Shown one piece after another: positions 9,025 to 16,935 of a stretch of DNA of 64,000 bases (positions are counted from its first letter, which is position 1; each line of letters opens with the position of its first letter). A model generated the notes under the pieces. The model was not told the DNA's origin, made no database searches, and was given only the letters and a program-made list of their open reading frames with translations. This DNA is from JBGTFE01 sp049799955 (GTDB lineage Bacteria; Acidobacteriota; Blastocatellia; Pyrinomonadales; Pyrinomonadaceae): the NCBI GenBank assembly GCA_049799955.1, contig JBARIW010000018.1, positions 92,056 through 156,055 of the forward strand. Reading direction: 5' to 3'. The translations under genes were made by a program, and so were the position numbers.

Positions 9025-9288
9025 TTAGGCTAAATCGTTAACGTGGCTCGTCAGACGCGATTTGTAACGCGCCGCCGTGTTTTTGTGTAAAATTCCTTTA
9101 TTAACCGCTTTATCAATCAACGAAATCGTCGGATTGAGCAGTTCGACACTCTGATTTTTGTCGTGTCCGGTCAAAGCCGTGCGAAGCTTCTTGATTTGCG
9201 TACGAACTTTGGTGCGGTTGCTTTTGTTTATCGCGCGTCGTTTTTCATTTTGCCGGTCGCGTTTTTCGGCTGATTTATGATTTGGCAT
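9025..9288 (-). CDS. rpsT: 30S ribosomal protein S20
   Basis: This small, strongly basic protein of 87 residues has the S20 start MPNHKSAEKR and the C-terminal pattern NTAARYKSRLTSHV. S20 binds the 5' and 3' minor domains of 16S rRNA. It is a single-gene unit with an excellent promoter (9360-9388) and a clear terminator (8948-8986). The leader is about 60 bases, and S20 often regulates its own translation. Confidence 0.97.
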   Translation of the reverse strand: MPNHKSAEKRDRQNEKRRAINKSNRTKVRTQIKKLRTALTGHDKNQSVELLNPTISLIDKAVNKGILHKNTAARYKSRLTSHVNDLA

Positions 9289-9359
9289 TTAATTTCTCCG
9301 TTTTTCTCACCTCTACAGATAACAAAGTGAAAGTTTTCTCATTCAACGAGAAATTACAG

Positions 9360-9388
9360 AGTATATCGTTTAGAAAAAAAGGTGTCAA
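9360..9388 (-). promoter_or_regulatory. Sigma70-type promoter of rpsT
   Basis: On the minus strand TTGACA (9383-9388) and TATACT (9360-9365) are separated by exactly 17 bp, a near-consensus housekeeping promoter. It is located 70 bp upstream of the rpsT start codon. Confidence 0.8.
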
Positions 9389-9399
9389 GCAGATGCGCT

Positions 9400-10209
9400 T
9401 TAGTAGTCGAATTTCGAGATAATCGCGTGCATCAAATCGACGAGAAGAACGGCAATCGGCGGGTAAAAAACGATTTCCGGGCGAAACTGCGAGGAAAAAA
9501 GCGAAGGCATCGTCGCGTTTATCGAGGCGCTGAAAAAATATCCAATCGAAAGCCCGATTGCGAGACTCGCGCAAATGCCGGTTAAAAGAAAAGAAATCGC
9601 TCTGATGCGTGTATAAGGCTTTGTTTCAGGCTCGCTTTCTTCAAGAATCGAATCGTGTATGTTGTCGTTGTAGGTATAGCGTTCAAGTCCCGAACGAAGG
9701 CGTCGAAAAAGATGATAAACTCCGGCGATGAAAAGGGAAATCACGATAACTTTGCCGAACATCTCGGATTTTGTCCAGAACATTGGCTTGAAAACCGCCA
9801 CAAATCCGGTTGAAAGAAAAAGCGCGACGGTCGGGAAAATAACTTTTTGAAGCGCGACCGTTTCGCGCCGCTCGTCGGCAATCATCCGGTCGATAATTTC
9901 GTTATAACGCCGCTCGTAAGCCATCTGCCGCCAGCGCCGCGCGTGCGGATTGTCGGACGAAAGAACCGAATCGCTGTTCCCGTTTCCGTTATACTGCGCT
10001 CGGAGAACCTGTTGGTCGTAATCGGCGCGCTGTTTCGGATTTCCGAGAATCTCGTAAGCTTTCGCCGCTTCGGCAAACTGCCGCGCGGTTTCGTCAGAAC
10101 CATTGTTTTTATCGGGATGCAGTTTTCTGGCAAGGCGCCGGTAAGCCGATTTTATCTCGGCATTTGAAGCCTTCGGTGATACTTTCAGAGCTTTGTAGTA
10201 ATTCACCAT
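9400..10209 (-). CDS. J-domain protein with C-terminal membrane domain
   Basis: The first 65 or so residues form a J domain with helix II ending in the essential HPD at residues 31-33, so it should stimulate an Hsp70 (DnaK). There is no Gly/Phe region, zinc domain or DnaJ C-terminal domain. Instead the rest of this 269-residue protein is linker plus about four hydrophobic segments (about 123-141, 148-167, 205-228, 246-262). It therefore probably brings DnaK to the inner face of the membrane. The transcript starts close to the rpsT promoter region but runs separately toward it. Its partner is unknown. Confidence 0.75.
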   Translation of the reverse strand: MVNYYKALKVSPKASNAEIKSAYRRLARKLHPDKNNGSDETARQFAEAAKAYEILGNPKQRADYDQQVLRAQYNGNGNSDSVLSSDNPHARRWRQMAYERRYNEIIDRMIADERRETVALQKVIFPTVALFLSTGFVAVFKPMFWTKSEMFGKVIVISLFIAGVYHLFRRLRSGLERYTYNDNIHDSILEESEPETKPYTRIRAISFLLTGICASLAIGLSIGYFFSASINATMPSLFSSQFRPEIVFYPPIAVLLVDLMHAIISKFDY

Positions 10210-10312
10210 CGCAGAAAAATGTAGTTTGGGGAGCAGAAAGCAAAAGTGCGAAATCAGCCTTTTCAGGCAAAATAATTATAACACGATTCGTAAACTTTAG
10301 AGAAACTTTTTT

Positions 10313-10384
10313 AAGTGAGAAGTGAGAGGTGAGAAGTGAGAACTAAAAAGAATTTATCTCACTTCTCACTTCTCACTTCTCACC
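10313..10384. repeat. Tandem-repeat hairpin (GTGAGAA unit) between exbD and J-domain gene
   Basis: Four heptamers of the type GTGAGAA/GTGAGAG (10313-10341) pair with CTCACTT units (10357-10384) across a loop of about 15 bases. The exbD stop codon (10384-10386 on the minus strand) touches the array. Confidence 0.9.
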
Positions 10385-10848
10385 TATTCCAAGTCGTCTA
10401 TTTGCAAGCTTACCGGATTTGCGCCCGAAGTTTTTACCGCGTCGATAACTTTTGCGACGCTCCCATAATCAAGATTGCGCGGCGCTTTGATAAAAACGGT
10501 TTTCTCAATCTTTTCGTTTTCGGGAATGTCGTTTCTCGCAGCAAGAGCTTCCGAATAAATATGATTTTCCGTCCGAATCGCAAAATTTCGCGCGAGCTTT
10601 TCAATTAATTTGTCCGTTTCCTGAATAGTTCCGACATTATTTTCCGTATTCAAACGCAGGCTCGAATCGGAACTTATCGCAACGACAAGCGCCAAAGGAT
10701 TTGGAATAGAATTATCAATTTGCTTAGACTCCTGCGGAATCTTCGCCTTAATATCCGTCGGTTTCTGCGGCGCGACAATCATAAAAATAATCAAAAGAAC
10801 CAGCAGCACATCAATCAAAGGCGTTACGTTAATATCAGGTTTCGTCAT
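10384..10848 (-). CDS. exbD: ExbD/TolR-family biopolymer transport protein
   Basis: This 154-residue protein has one N-terminal membrane helix (about residues 9-28) carrying the conserved aspartate D13 in TPLIDVLLVLLI, which is used for proton flow in ExbD and TolR. A periplasmic domain follows. With ExbB or TolQ, such proteins use the proton gradient to energise TonB or Tol. I start at 10848 because AGGAG lies 8 bp before this ATG; the frame is open further upstream. No exbB/tolQ gene is adjacent. The zinc-ribbon TonB protein at 57339 is a possible partner by function only. Confidence 0.88.
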   Translation of the reverse strand: MTKPDINVTPLIDVLLVLLIIFMIVAPQKPTDIKAKIPQESKQIDNSIPNPLALVVAISSDSSLRLNTENNVGTIQETDKLIEKLARNFAIRTENHIYSEALAARNDIPENEKIEKTVFIKAPRNLDYGSVAKVIDAVKTSGANPVSLQIDDLE

Positions 10849-10912
10849 AGTTTTTCTCCTTCCGGTTTTTAGATTAGACACCGGAAAGAAGAAAAAGTTC
10901 CCGAAAAAGGGT

Positions 10913-10966
10913 AATTTGTAATAGGAGATTAGTAATAGGTAAATCCAATTACCAATTACTGATTAA
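10913..10966. repeat. Imperfect repeat hairpin (ATTAGTAATAGG / CCAATTACC)
   Basis: Units TAATAGG and AGTAATAGG (10919-10940) face CCAATTACCAATTACTGATT (10946-10965), with partial complementarity. It lies upstream of exbD in the minus-strand sense. This type of unit resembles the CCAATTA-type heptamers known as STRRs in cyanobacteria. Confidence 0.65.
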
Positions 10967-11235
10967 GGGCATACAATCGCCGAAAGGACGCCAAAAATTA
11001 TCGCTAAACGGAAGAATTTTTCGGAAGAAACGGAAGGAATCGACAAAATTTCTGTAAGAGTTCGCGAAAAACGCGCGAAAGTTTACAAAATTTTCATGAA
11101 TGTTTATGCGAGCATTGAAAAAAATCGAAAACATTACCCTGATGTTTGGAGTTTTTTACCGAAAGTTTGCAAACAAAGCACAAATGTTCGCGAGCAGATA
11201 AAAAATGAAGTCAATACATTTTTTAACATCAAAAA
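10967..11235 (+). other. Gene-free stretch with a start-less open frame
   Basis: No convincing gene lies between the repeat and the TPR gene. One plus-strand frame stays open for about 95 codons (roughly 10969-11260) and reads like protein (for example IEKNRKHYPDVWSFLPK), but its only ATG comes late, at 11095. It also runs into the opposite-strand gene. It may be the remnant of a lost gene. Confidence 0.3.
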
Positions 11236-12939
11236 TTATTTCTTCACCAACATTTCCTGACATCTCTCCACTCTTATTTTAAGTTGTGCAATATCAGGAT
11301 GATTTTCAGGCAAAGTTTTTTCATAAATCTCCAAAGCCTCTTTATATAAATCCAATGCCTCTTGTATATTGTCCTGCGCAAAACGCAGCTCTCCAATCCA
11401 CCAGTAACTTAATGCCGTATCGGGATGATTCTTTCCCAAAACTCTTTCACGAATTTCTTTTACTTGTCGGTAATATTCTTCAACAAGTTCAAATTTTCCC
11501 TGTAATTGATAAACATTAGCCAGATTACTCAAGTGCCTTGCATATTCAGGATGTTCCTTACCAATAGTTTTCGCATCAATCTCTAAAGCCTGCTTGTATA
11601 AATCAATCGCTTCGTCATATTTGCCTTGTGAATAATAAACACCCGCCAAATTATTCAAGCGAGTCGCATAAGCAAAATGCTTCTTACCGATAGTTTTCTC
11701 GCCAATCTCTAAAGCCTGTTTATATAAATCAATCGCTTTGTCATACGCTTTGTCATATTTGCCTTGTAAATGATAAACACTAGCCAGATTATTCAAGTGA
11801 ACTGCATAATCAGGATGTTCCTTACCGATAGTTTTCTCGCTAATCTCTAAAGCTTGTTTGTATAATTCAATTGCTTCGTCATATCTGCCTTGTAAACGAT
11901 AAACAATAGCCAGATTATTCAATCGAGTTGCATAAGCAGGATGTTCTTTACCAAAAACTTTTGCAGAAATTTCCAATCCACGCCAGTAAAATAACTCAGC
12001 TTGCGCGTAATTGCCTAAAAGCTCCTGATAACGACCAATTCGATAGTAAAGATTATTAGCATTTTCGGTTTCAAATTGTAATTTATCCGCATTTTCCAGA
12101 AAGATTTGCGTGTGTTGATAATATTTCTCGCAAATTTCTTTATTGAGATAATCGTATTTTGGAAATAAATCTATAAAAATCCCGGTAAGCTGCGTGCAGG
12201 TTGTTTCGTTTTCTTCCGGTGTTAGCTTTGTTTGAATGACTTTTTGAATTAAACGATGAGTCGTAAATGATTTTGCCGTTTTATCGTATTTCAATAAATC
12301 GTAAGCAAGCAGTTTACGGCGGATTTCCAACCATAAAAGCTCATTTTCTCCCGATTCAAAATCGATTTCGGTAATTTTCTTCAAAATCTTTTGTAAAAGA
12401 CTTTCACAAATATTATCGGGCGCGATAAAGCTCGCCGCAAAAAGAAGCTTTCGCGTTAATTCGGCTGAATTTTCAAATTTATCTTTAGGTTTTTTGAGGG
12501 AAATGTCGTCAATCGCAATCGAAAACGCGTTTAACGCGGATTTGTTTTTATATCCGTCAAACTCGTCTACATTTTCCAGCCAGTCAATCAGAGTTTTTTG
12601 CATTATTCGCTCGAACTCGGCAAAAGAAATCGTATTTTCACTGATAAACGCGCCGGTCGTGTTCAAAGAAACCGGAAGACCGTCAATCTCTTTGACAATA
12701 TTTTCAAAGGCTTTTCGTTCGGCGGCATCGTCGATTTTGATTTCTAAATGGGGTTTATTGTTTGCGCGGCTGAAAAGCAAAGATTCCGCATCTTCCGTAT
12801 CAAGCTTGTCGATTTTTATTTCATCTCCGAGATTTGTAATCGAAACGAAATTAGAAGTAAAAATACAATCGCCGTTTTTGTTCAAAGGAACAAAAGGAAA
12901 TAATTCGACCGGAATATCGACGTTATCGTAAATCACCAG
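11236..12939 (-). CDS. NB-ARC C-terminal half and TPR array of a split TIR-NLR
   Basis: This is the in-frame continuation, after an amber codon, of the TIR/P-loop reading frame at 12940-13725. It opens with LVIYDNVD, the Walker B region of a STAND/NB-ARC ATPase, continues through the rest of the ATPase and a winged-helix-like region, and ends in five to six TPR repeats. These are 42-residue kinesin-light-chain type repeats (EAIDLYKQALEI, GKEHPEYA, LSNLANVYQLQGK). Such arrays sense a ligand in bacterial NLR-like proteins. One repeat carries a 4-residue duplication (KAYDKAYD region) caused by a 12-bp tandem duplication near 11740-11765. Translated alone it lacks the P-loop and would not work. 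Its base composition is AT-rich compared with the neighbours, which fits horizontal transfer. Confidence 0.75.
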   Translation of the reverse strand: MVIYDNVDIPVELFPFVPLNKNGDCIFTSNFVSITNLGDEIKIDKLDTEDAESLLFSRANNKPHLEIKIDDAAERKAFENIVKEIDGLPVSLNTTGAFISENTISFAEFERIMQKTLIDWLENVDEFDGYKNKSALNAFSIAIDDISLKKPKDKFENSAELTRKLLFAASFIAPDNICESLLQKILKKITEIDFESGENELLWLEIRRKLLAYDLLKYDKTAKSFTTHRLIQKVIQTKLTPEENETTCTQLTGIFIDLFPKYDYLNKEICEKYYQHTQIFLENADKLQFETENANNLYYRIGRYQELLGNYAQAELFYWRGLEISAKVFGKEHPAYATRLNNLAIVYRLQGRYDEAIELYKQALEISEKTIGKEHPDYAVHLNNLASVYHLQGKYDKAYDKAIDLYKQALEIGEKTIGKKHFAYATRLNNLAGVYYSQGKYDEAIDLYKQALEIDAKTIGKEHPEYARHLSNLANVYQLQGKFELVEEYYRQVKEIRERVLGKNHPDTALSYWWIGELRFAQDNIQEALDLYKEALEIYEKTLPENHPDIAQLKIRVERCQEMLVKK

Positions 12940-13725
12940 CTAGTTTTCATTTTCTTCGAGCCAATCCTTAAAACCGAGCGCCTGTTTCGACTGGTCTTGC
13001 ACATCTTTCAAAGACGGATTGAGCAAAACGCCGATTTCCGCGAGGCTTTGCATCATTTCTTCCTTTGTGGCGCGAACGAAAAAGATTTTGTCGTATTTGT
13101 TTTGGTGAATATCGGCAAATCTATAAGTCGAAAACGTTTTTCCCAAGCCGGAAATATCGTGAATCGAAGCGCGATGCGTTAAATTTAACTGCGTTTCCAA
13201 ATCTCCGAGCAATTTCGTCCGACCGACAAAGAATTTCAAATCGGGAATGAATTTATTCGGATAAAATTTGTCCGAAGGCGGCTCTTCGACTACTTCTTTT
13301 TCCAATTCTTTTAATAATTTTTGAAAAGATTCTTCAAAAATCTCAGGTGAAGTAAAATCTCTGTAGTTCTTGCCGGGAAGAAACGACGGCAGCTCAATCT
13401 TTTCCAGTAAAAGCGGAAGAACGAAAACAATATCTTTGTTAAATTCTTTATTTAAAGCTAAATCAAGCTCTTTTTTTACAAATTTAGACTCAAGCGCGTT
13501 TTGTGATAAGACAACTGCAAAAAAATCAGATTTATCAATTGCTTCGCTTAATTTTTGAATAAACCATGCGCCCGTTTCTAACTTGTCCTCGTCTAACCAA
13601 ACTTCGACACCTTTTTCTTTGAGTCTTTCGACAAGTTTATCGACAAAATCCTTGTCCTTTCGACTATAACTCAAAAAAACCGAAGAATATTTGCTTTTTT
13701 TATTAGATTTATTAGGAGACACCAT
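12940..13725 (-). CDS. TIR domain and P-loop half of a split TIR-NB-ARC-TPR protein
   Basis: Residues 14-135 form a TIR domain (SVFLSYSRKDKDFVDKL, then GVEVWLDEDKL), with E86 as the likely catalytic glutamate of bacterial TIR NADases. A linker follows, then FVGRTKLLGDLE and a P-loop SGLGKT (residues 192-197) of the NB-ARC type; the usual first glycine of the P-loop is missing. The frame stops at a TAG (12940-12942) exactly where the family has tryptophan in the Walker B lead-in (ENEN-stop-LVIYDNVD). TGG to TAG is one base change. Intact relatives are NLR-like proteins, several of which defend against phages by NAD+ depletion. TAG also ends tilS, holA and exbD here, so it is a normal stop in this genome. 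Confidence 0.8.
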   Translation of the reverse strand: MVSPNKSNKKSKYSSVFLSYSRKDKDFVDKLVERLKEKGVEVWLDEDKLETGAWFIQKLSEAIDKSDFFAVVLSQNALESKFVKKELDLALNKEFNKDIVFVLPLLLEKIELPSFLPGKNYRDFTSPEIFEESFQKLLKELEKEVVEEPPSDKFYPNKFIPDLKFFVGRTKLLGDLETQLNLTHRASIHDISGLGKTFSTYRFADIHQNKYDKIFFVRATKEEMMQSLAEIGVLLNPSLKDVQDQSKQALGFKDWLEENEN

Positions 13726-13756
13726 TGATTTATCCCAAATTATTAAGTTGTCAGGT

Positions 13757-13789
13757 AAAAAAGCGTTGCCAAAGTTTAATTTACAACGC
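13757..13789 (-). terminator. Rho-independent terminator upstream of the TIR gene
   Basis: On the minus strand, GCGTTG and CAACGC form a 6-bp stem (with a 15-base loop) followed by six T. It ends 31 bp before the TIR start codon. It would separate the TIR gene from pabB transcription, so the TIR gene needs its own promoter or a read-through signal. Confidence 0.55.
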
Positions 13790-13902
13790 GTGAAAAATCA
13801 ATAATTTTCTCCTCGAAATGCTGTCTTAATTTTAAGCTGCTGAAATTCGCCTGAATATAAATAACTACGCCGTAAACGACGCGGCTATGATTACAAAAAT
13901 GC

Positions 13903-15267
13903 TTATTTCGCGGTTTCATTCAAAAAATTAAAATCCGCATTAATCGAATCGAGCAAAGCCTTTGCTTTTACGAGCGTTTCCGCGTATTCGTCTTCGGGAA
14001 TGCTGTCAATCACGATGCCGCCGCCGACATTGAAGATGGCTTCGGATTCTTTAACGACCATTGTGCGAATGGCGACGGACATATCCAGTGAAAAGGGAAT
14101 AGTGAATAGTGAATAGTTTTGAAACGAATCACTGTTCACTATTAATTGTTCACTATTCACTGAATATCCTATCGCGCCCATTGAAAGCCCTCGATTGGCG
14201 GTTTCGAGACGGTCGATTATTCGCATTGTGCTGATTTTCGGCGCGCCGGTGATTGAGCCGCAGGGAAAAACGGCGCGGATTATGCCGGAGAAACTAGTTT
14301 CTTCGCGCAGATTTCCTTTGACGGTCGAGACGAGATGAAAAAGCGTCGGGTGTTCTTCTAAATCGCAGAGCTTTTCGACCGCAACGCTGCCGAATTCGCA
14401 GATTCTGCCGATGTCGTTTCGCAAAAGGTCAACAATCATCACGTTTTCGGCGCGGTCTTTGGCGGAGTTGAGTAGCTCGTTTCTTAAATTCGTATCTTCC
14501 TCAGGCGATTTTCCGCGTGGACGGGTTCCTTTAATCGGAGAGGTTGTGATTTGCGATTGAACTTTGAAAAATCTTTCGGGCGAAGCGGAAATGACGAAAT
14601 CATCTTTGCGTTTGATAAAAGCGGCGAACGGCGCGGGATGGTTTTTTCTTAAATTGAGGAAAATTTCCTGCGGCGTGAGATTTTCGGGCAGTTTTGCGCG
14701 AAGCTGCTGCGTCAGATTTGTCTGGTATGTGTCGCCTTTGCGGATAAATTCTTTTATTTTCCCGATGCCCGCGAGATATTCGGCGCGGGTGAAGTTTGAA
14801 GAGATTATTGAGTTACAGGAAGTTGCAGAGTTGCGGGAAGCTGCGGAGTTAAAGATTATTTTCTCGATTTCGTCGAATTTATTTTCGTCTCCTTTAAGAA
14901 TAGTTTTGCCTGTGTCGTAGTCGTGAATTATCAGGCAGTCGAACAATGCGAGAAAAACGTCGGGTTCTTCGAAGGTTTGAAATTCTTTTTCGCGCGGTTT
15001 TATATTTTGGAGCTTTAAGCCGAAATCATAAGAAATTGTGAAGATTGCGGCGAAGCTGCGCGCGAGCTTTTCGTCTAAGATTTTTAGAGTTTTTCCAGCG
15101 TTTTCGTTCGTGATTTCTAAAGTTTCCGTCGCGTTTATTCCGGCAATCAAAAGATGCGAGTCCTGATGCGACACGTTGCAGCTATCGAGCAGGCAAACTT
15201 GTCCGGTTTTTGAAATTTCGAGCAGCGATTTGATTAAATCACCGGCAGAAAAGTTTATTTCGCGCAC
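13903..15267 (-). CDS. pabB: Aminodeoxychorismate synthase component I, with repeat insertions
   Basis: PabB makes 4-amino-4-deoxychorismate from chorismate and ammonia for folate synthesis. The motif PIKGTRPRG (about residues 243-251) has the lysine that distinguishes PabB from anthranilate synthase (PIAGT). Other conserved parts are ISASPERFF, DLLRNDIGR and FPCGSITGAPK. Two low-complexity stretches are encoded by repeat DNA: NSAASRNSATSCNS (residues 139-152) and SVNSEQLIVNSDSFQN followed by YSLFTIPF (about 368-394). Both keep the frame. The start is GTG. The glutaminase partner (pabA) is not in the window. It is divergent from the permease at 15362. Confidence 0.9.
   Translation of the reverse strand: MREINFSAGDLIKSLLEISKTGQVCLLDSCNVSHQDSHLLIAGINATETLEITNENAGKTLKILDEKLARSFAAIFTISYDFGLKLQNIKPREKEFQTFEEPDVFLALFDCLIIHDYDTGKTILKGDENKFDEIEKIIFNSAASRNSATSCNSIISSNFTRAEYLAGIGKIKEFIRKGDTYQTNLTQQLRAKLPENLTPQEIFLNLRKNHPAPFAAFIKRKDDFVISASPERFFKVQSQITTSPIKGTRPRGKSPEEDTNLRNELLNSAKDRAENVMIVDLLRNDIGRICEFGSVAVEKLCDLEEHPTLFHLVSTVKGNLREETSFSGIIRAVFPCGSITGAPKISTMRIIDRLETANRGLSMGAIGYSVNSEQLIVNSDSFQNYSLFTIPFSLDMSVAIRTMVVKESEAIFNVGGGIVIDSIPEDEYAETLVKAKALLDSINADFNFLNETAK
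14086..14162. repeat. Tandem-repeat hairpin inside pabB (GTGAATA unit)
   Basis: Heptamers GTGAATA (14086-14117) and TTCACTA (14131-14162) are complementary across a loop of about 13 bases. This is the same unit family as the array between clpP and clpX (24235-24311) and the one after the permease (45666-45704). Here it is translated in frame as part of PabB. Confidence 0.9.
14810..14850. repeat. Short direct repeat inside pabB (AGTTGCAG unit)
   Basis: Four to five degenerate 8-10 bp units (AGTTACAGGA, AGTTGCAG, AGTTGCGGGA, AGCTGCGG) lie in tandem with no complementary arm. They encode the NSAASRNSATSC stretch of PabB. Confidence 0.7.
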
Positions 15268-15361
15268 GTTTGGGATTTTAGCACGATAGTTTTATTTTCA
15301 TTTATAACGATTTTGAATTAAGATTCAAACAAGTCAATTCTTTTTATAAATTTCAAAATCT

Positions 15362-16834
15362 ATGGCTGAAAATTTGTCGGATAAAATTTCTCTCGTTCGC
15401 GGTTTGGGGCTTCTGGCGGCGGTTTCGGTAATTATCGGAAACGTTATCGGCACGGGCGTTTTTTTGAAAGCGCGCGTGATGACCTGCAATGTCGGCGACC
15501 CGATTTGGGTGATGATTGTCTGGATTGCGGCGGGAATTTTGTCGCTTGCGGGCGCGCTTACATACGCCGAGCTTTCCGCGATGAAACCCGAAGCGGGCGG
15601 CGAATATGTTTTTCTGCGCGACGCATACGGGCGCGTTTCGAGCTTTCTTTATGGCTGGATGCTGATTTTTGTCGGGAAAACCGGCGCGCAGGCTGCCGTT
15701 GCCGTTACATTTGCGATTGGCTTGAATGATTTTTTCGGCGGAAAACTCAAACAAACGCTCGTAAACACGAACATTTTCGGCTACCCGTTTGAAATAACTT
15801 CTTTGCAGATTATCGGCGTGATGCTGATTGTGATTTTTACGACGATAAACTGCGCTTCGGTCGTTTTGAGCGGAAAAATCGCCACGGTTCTGACGTTTGT
15901 AAAAGTCGCTTTGATTGCGTTTGTCGGAATCGGCGCTTTCATTTGGGTTACGGGCGGAACTTTCGAGCATTTTTCGATGATGAACAGCGGCGGAAAATGT
16001 GAAGGCGTCAATGAATCTGTAAAATTCGGCTCGGCAAATTATTCTTTTATCGCGGGTTTCGGCGCGGCGATGCTCGGCGCGCTTTGGGGCTACGACGGCT
16101 GGAATAACCTGACGCTGGTTGCGGGCGAAATCAAGAATCCCGAGAAAAATATTCCGATTGCGCTGATTGGCGGCACGCTCGTCATCATGATTCTTTATGT
16201 TTTTGTGCATTTCGCCTATTTTTACGTGCTCGACCCGACGACGATTGCTTCGGTCTCGAAAGATTCTTCGGTCGCAAAAGAAGTCGTTTCAAGATTTTTC
16301 GGCGGCAATGTCGCAACTTTTGCGACGGGTTTCGGTGTTTCGATATTTACGATGGGCTTGATGCTTTCGTCAATCGGAACGCTTCACACATCGATTTTAA
16401 CGGGTGCGCGCGTGCCTTACGCGATGGCGAAAGACGGTTTGATGTTCGAGCCGATGGGCAGATTGTCGAGCGGAACGCGCGTTCCGGTCATCGCTTTGGT
16501 CGTGCAGGGAATCTGGGCTTGTATTCTTGCGCTGTCGGGTTCATTCGACACTTTGACCGATTATGTTATTTTCGGCTCGTGGATTTTTTACGCGCTTGCA
16601 ACCTCGACAATTTTCGTTTTTCGCAAAAAATATCCCGACGCCGTTCGTCCTTATAAAGCATTCGGCTATCCGGTCGTGCCCGTTTTATTTTTGCTCGTCG
16701 CCGGTTTTCTGCTTATAAATACGATGATTAACGCGCCGTTTCAGGCATTCACGGGAATTATCTTGATTCTTCTCGGATTGCCCGTTTATTATTATTTGAC
16801 GAGGAATAAAAGCGAAGAAATAATTGAAGAATAA
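15362..16834 (+). CDS. APC-family amino-acid permease
   Basis: This 490-residue protein has about 12 membrane segments and the first-helix signature of the APC superfamily, IIGNVIGTGVFLK, followed by GALTYAELSAM. These proteins exchange or symport amino acids. The pattern is closest to the LAT-like branch, but the substrate cannot be read from the sequence. There is a long loop near residues 205-220 with one cysteine. It stands alone, divergent from pabB, and a tandem-repeat hairpin follows it. A second APC permease, linked to the 5-oxoprolinase genes, is at 45689-47179. Confidence 0.88.
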   Translation: MAENLSDKISLVRGLGLLAAVSVIIGNVIGTGVFLKARVMTCNVGDPIWVMIVWIAAGILSLAGALTYAELSAMKPEAGGEYVFLRDAYGRVSSFLYGWMLIFVGKTGAQAAVAVTFAIGLNDFFGGKLKQTLVNTNIFGYPFEITSLQIIGVMLIVIFTTINCASVVLSGKIATVLTFVKVALIAFVGIGAFIWVTGGTFEHFSMMNSGGKCEGVNESVKFGSANYSFIAGFGAAMLGALWGYDGWNNLTLVAGEIKNPEKNIPIALIGGTLVIMILYVFVHFAYFYVLDPTTIASVSKDSSVAKEVVSRFFGGNVATFATGFGVSIFTMGLMLSSIGTLHTSILTGARVPYAMAKDGLMFEPMGRLSSGTRVPVIALVVQGIWACILALSGSFDTLTDYVIFGSWIFYALATSTIFVFRKKYPDAVRPYKAFGYPVVPVLFLLVAGFLLINTMINAPFQAFTGIILILLGLPVYYYLTRNKSEEIIEE

Positions 16835-16847
16835 TGAAAAGTTTTTC

Positions 16848-16915
16848 ATCACCGAAGACACGGAGACACAGAGATTTTTATTTCATTTTCTCTGTGTCTC
16901 CGTGTCTCTGTGGTA
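16848..16915. repeat. Tandem-repeat hairpin (GACACAGA unit) after the permease
   Basis: GACACGGA/GACACAGA units (16853-16875) pair with TCTGTGTC and TCCGTGTC units (16890-16913). The same unit is used at 48028-48156. It could end permease transcription. Confidence 0.88.
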
Positions 16916-16935
16916 AATTATTCTTATAAACAAAG

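Noticed and set aside
12940..12942. Reassignment of TAG to an amino acid in this organism
   Set aside because: TAG ends tilS, holA and exbD at the normal family lengths, so it is an ordinary stop codon here.
15353..16210. A long minus-strand open frame opposite the first permease
   Set aside because: The plus-strand frame is a clear APC permease with full-length motifs. The opposite frame is rich in Arg, Asn and His with no domain pattern, as expected for a shadow in this codon usage.
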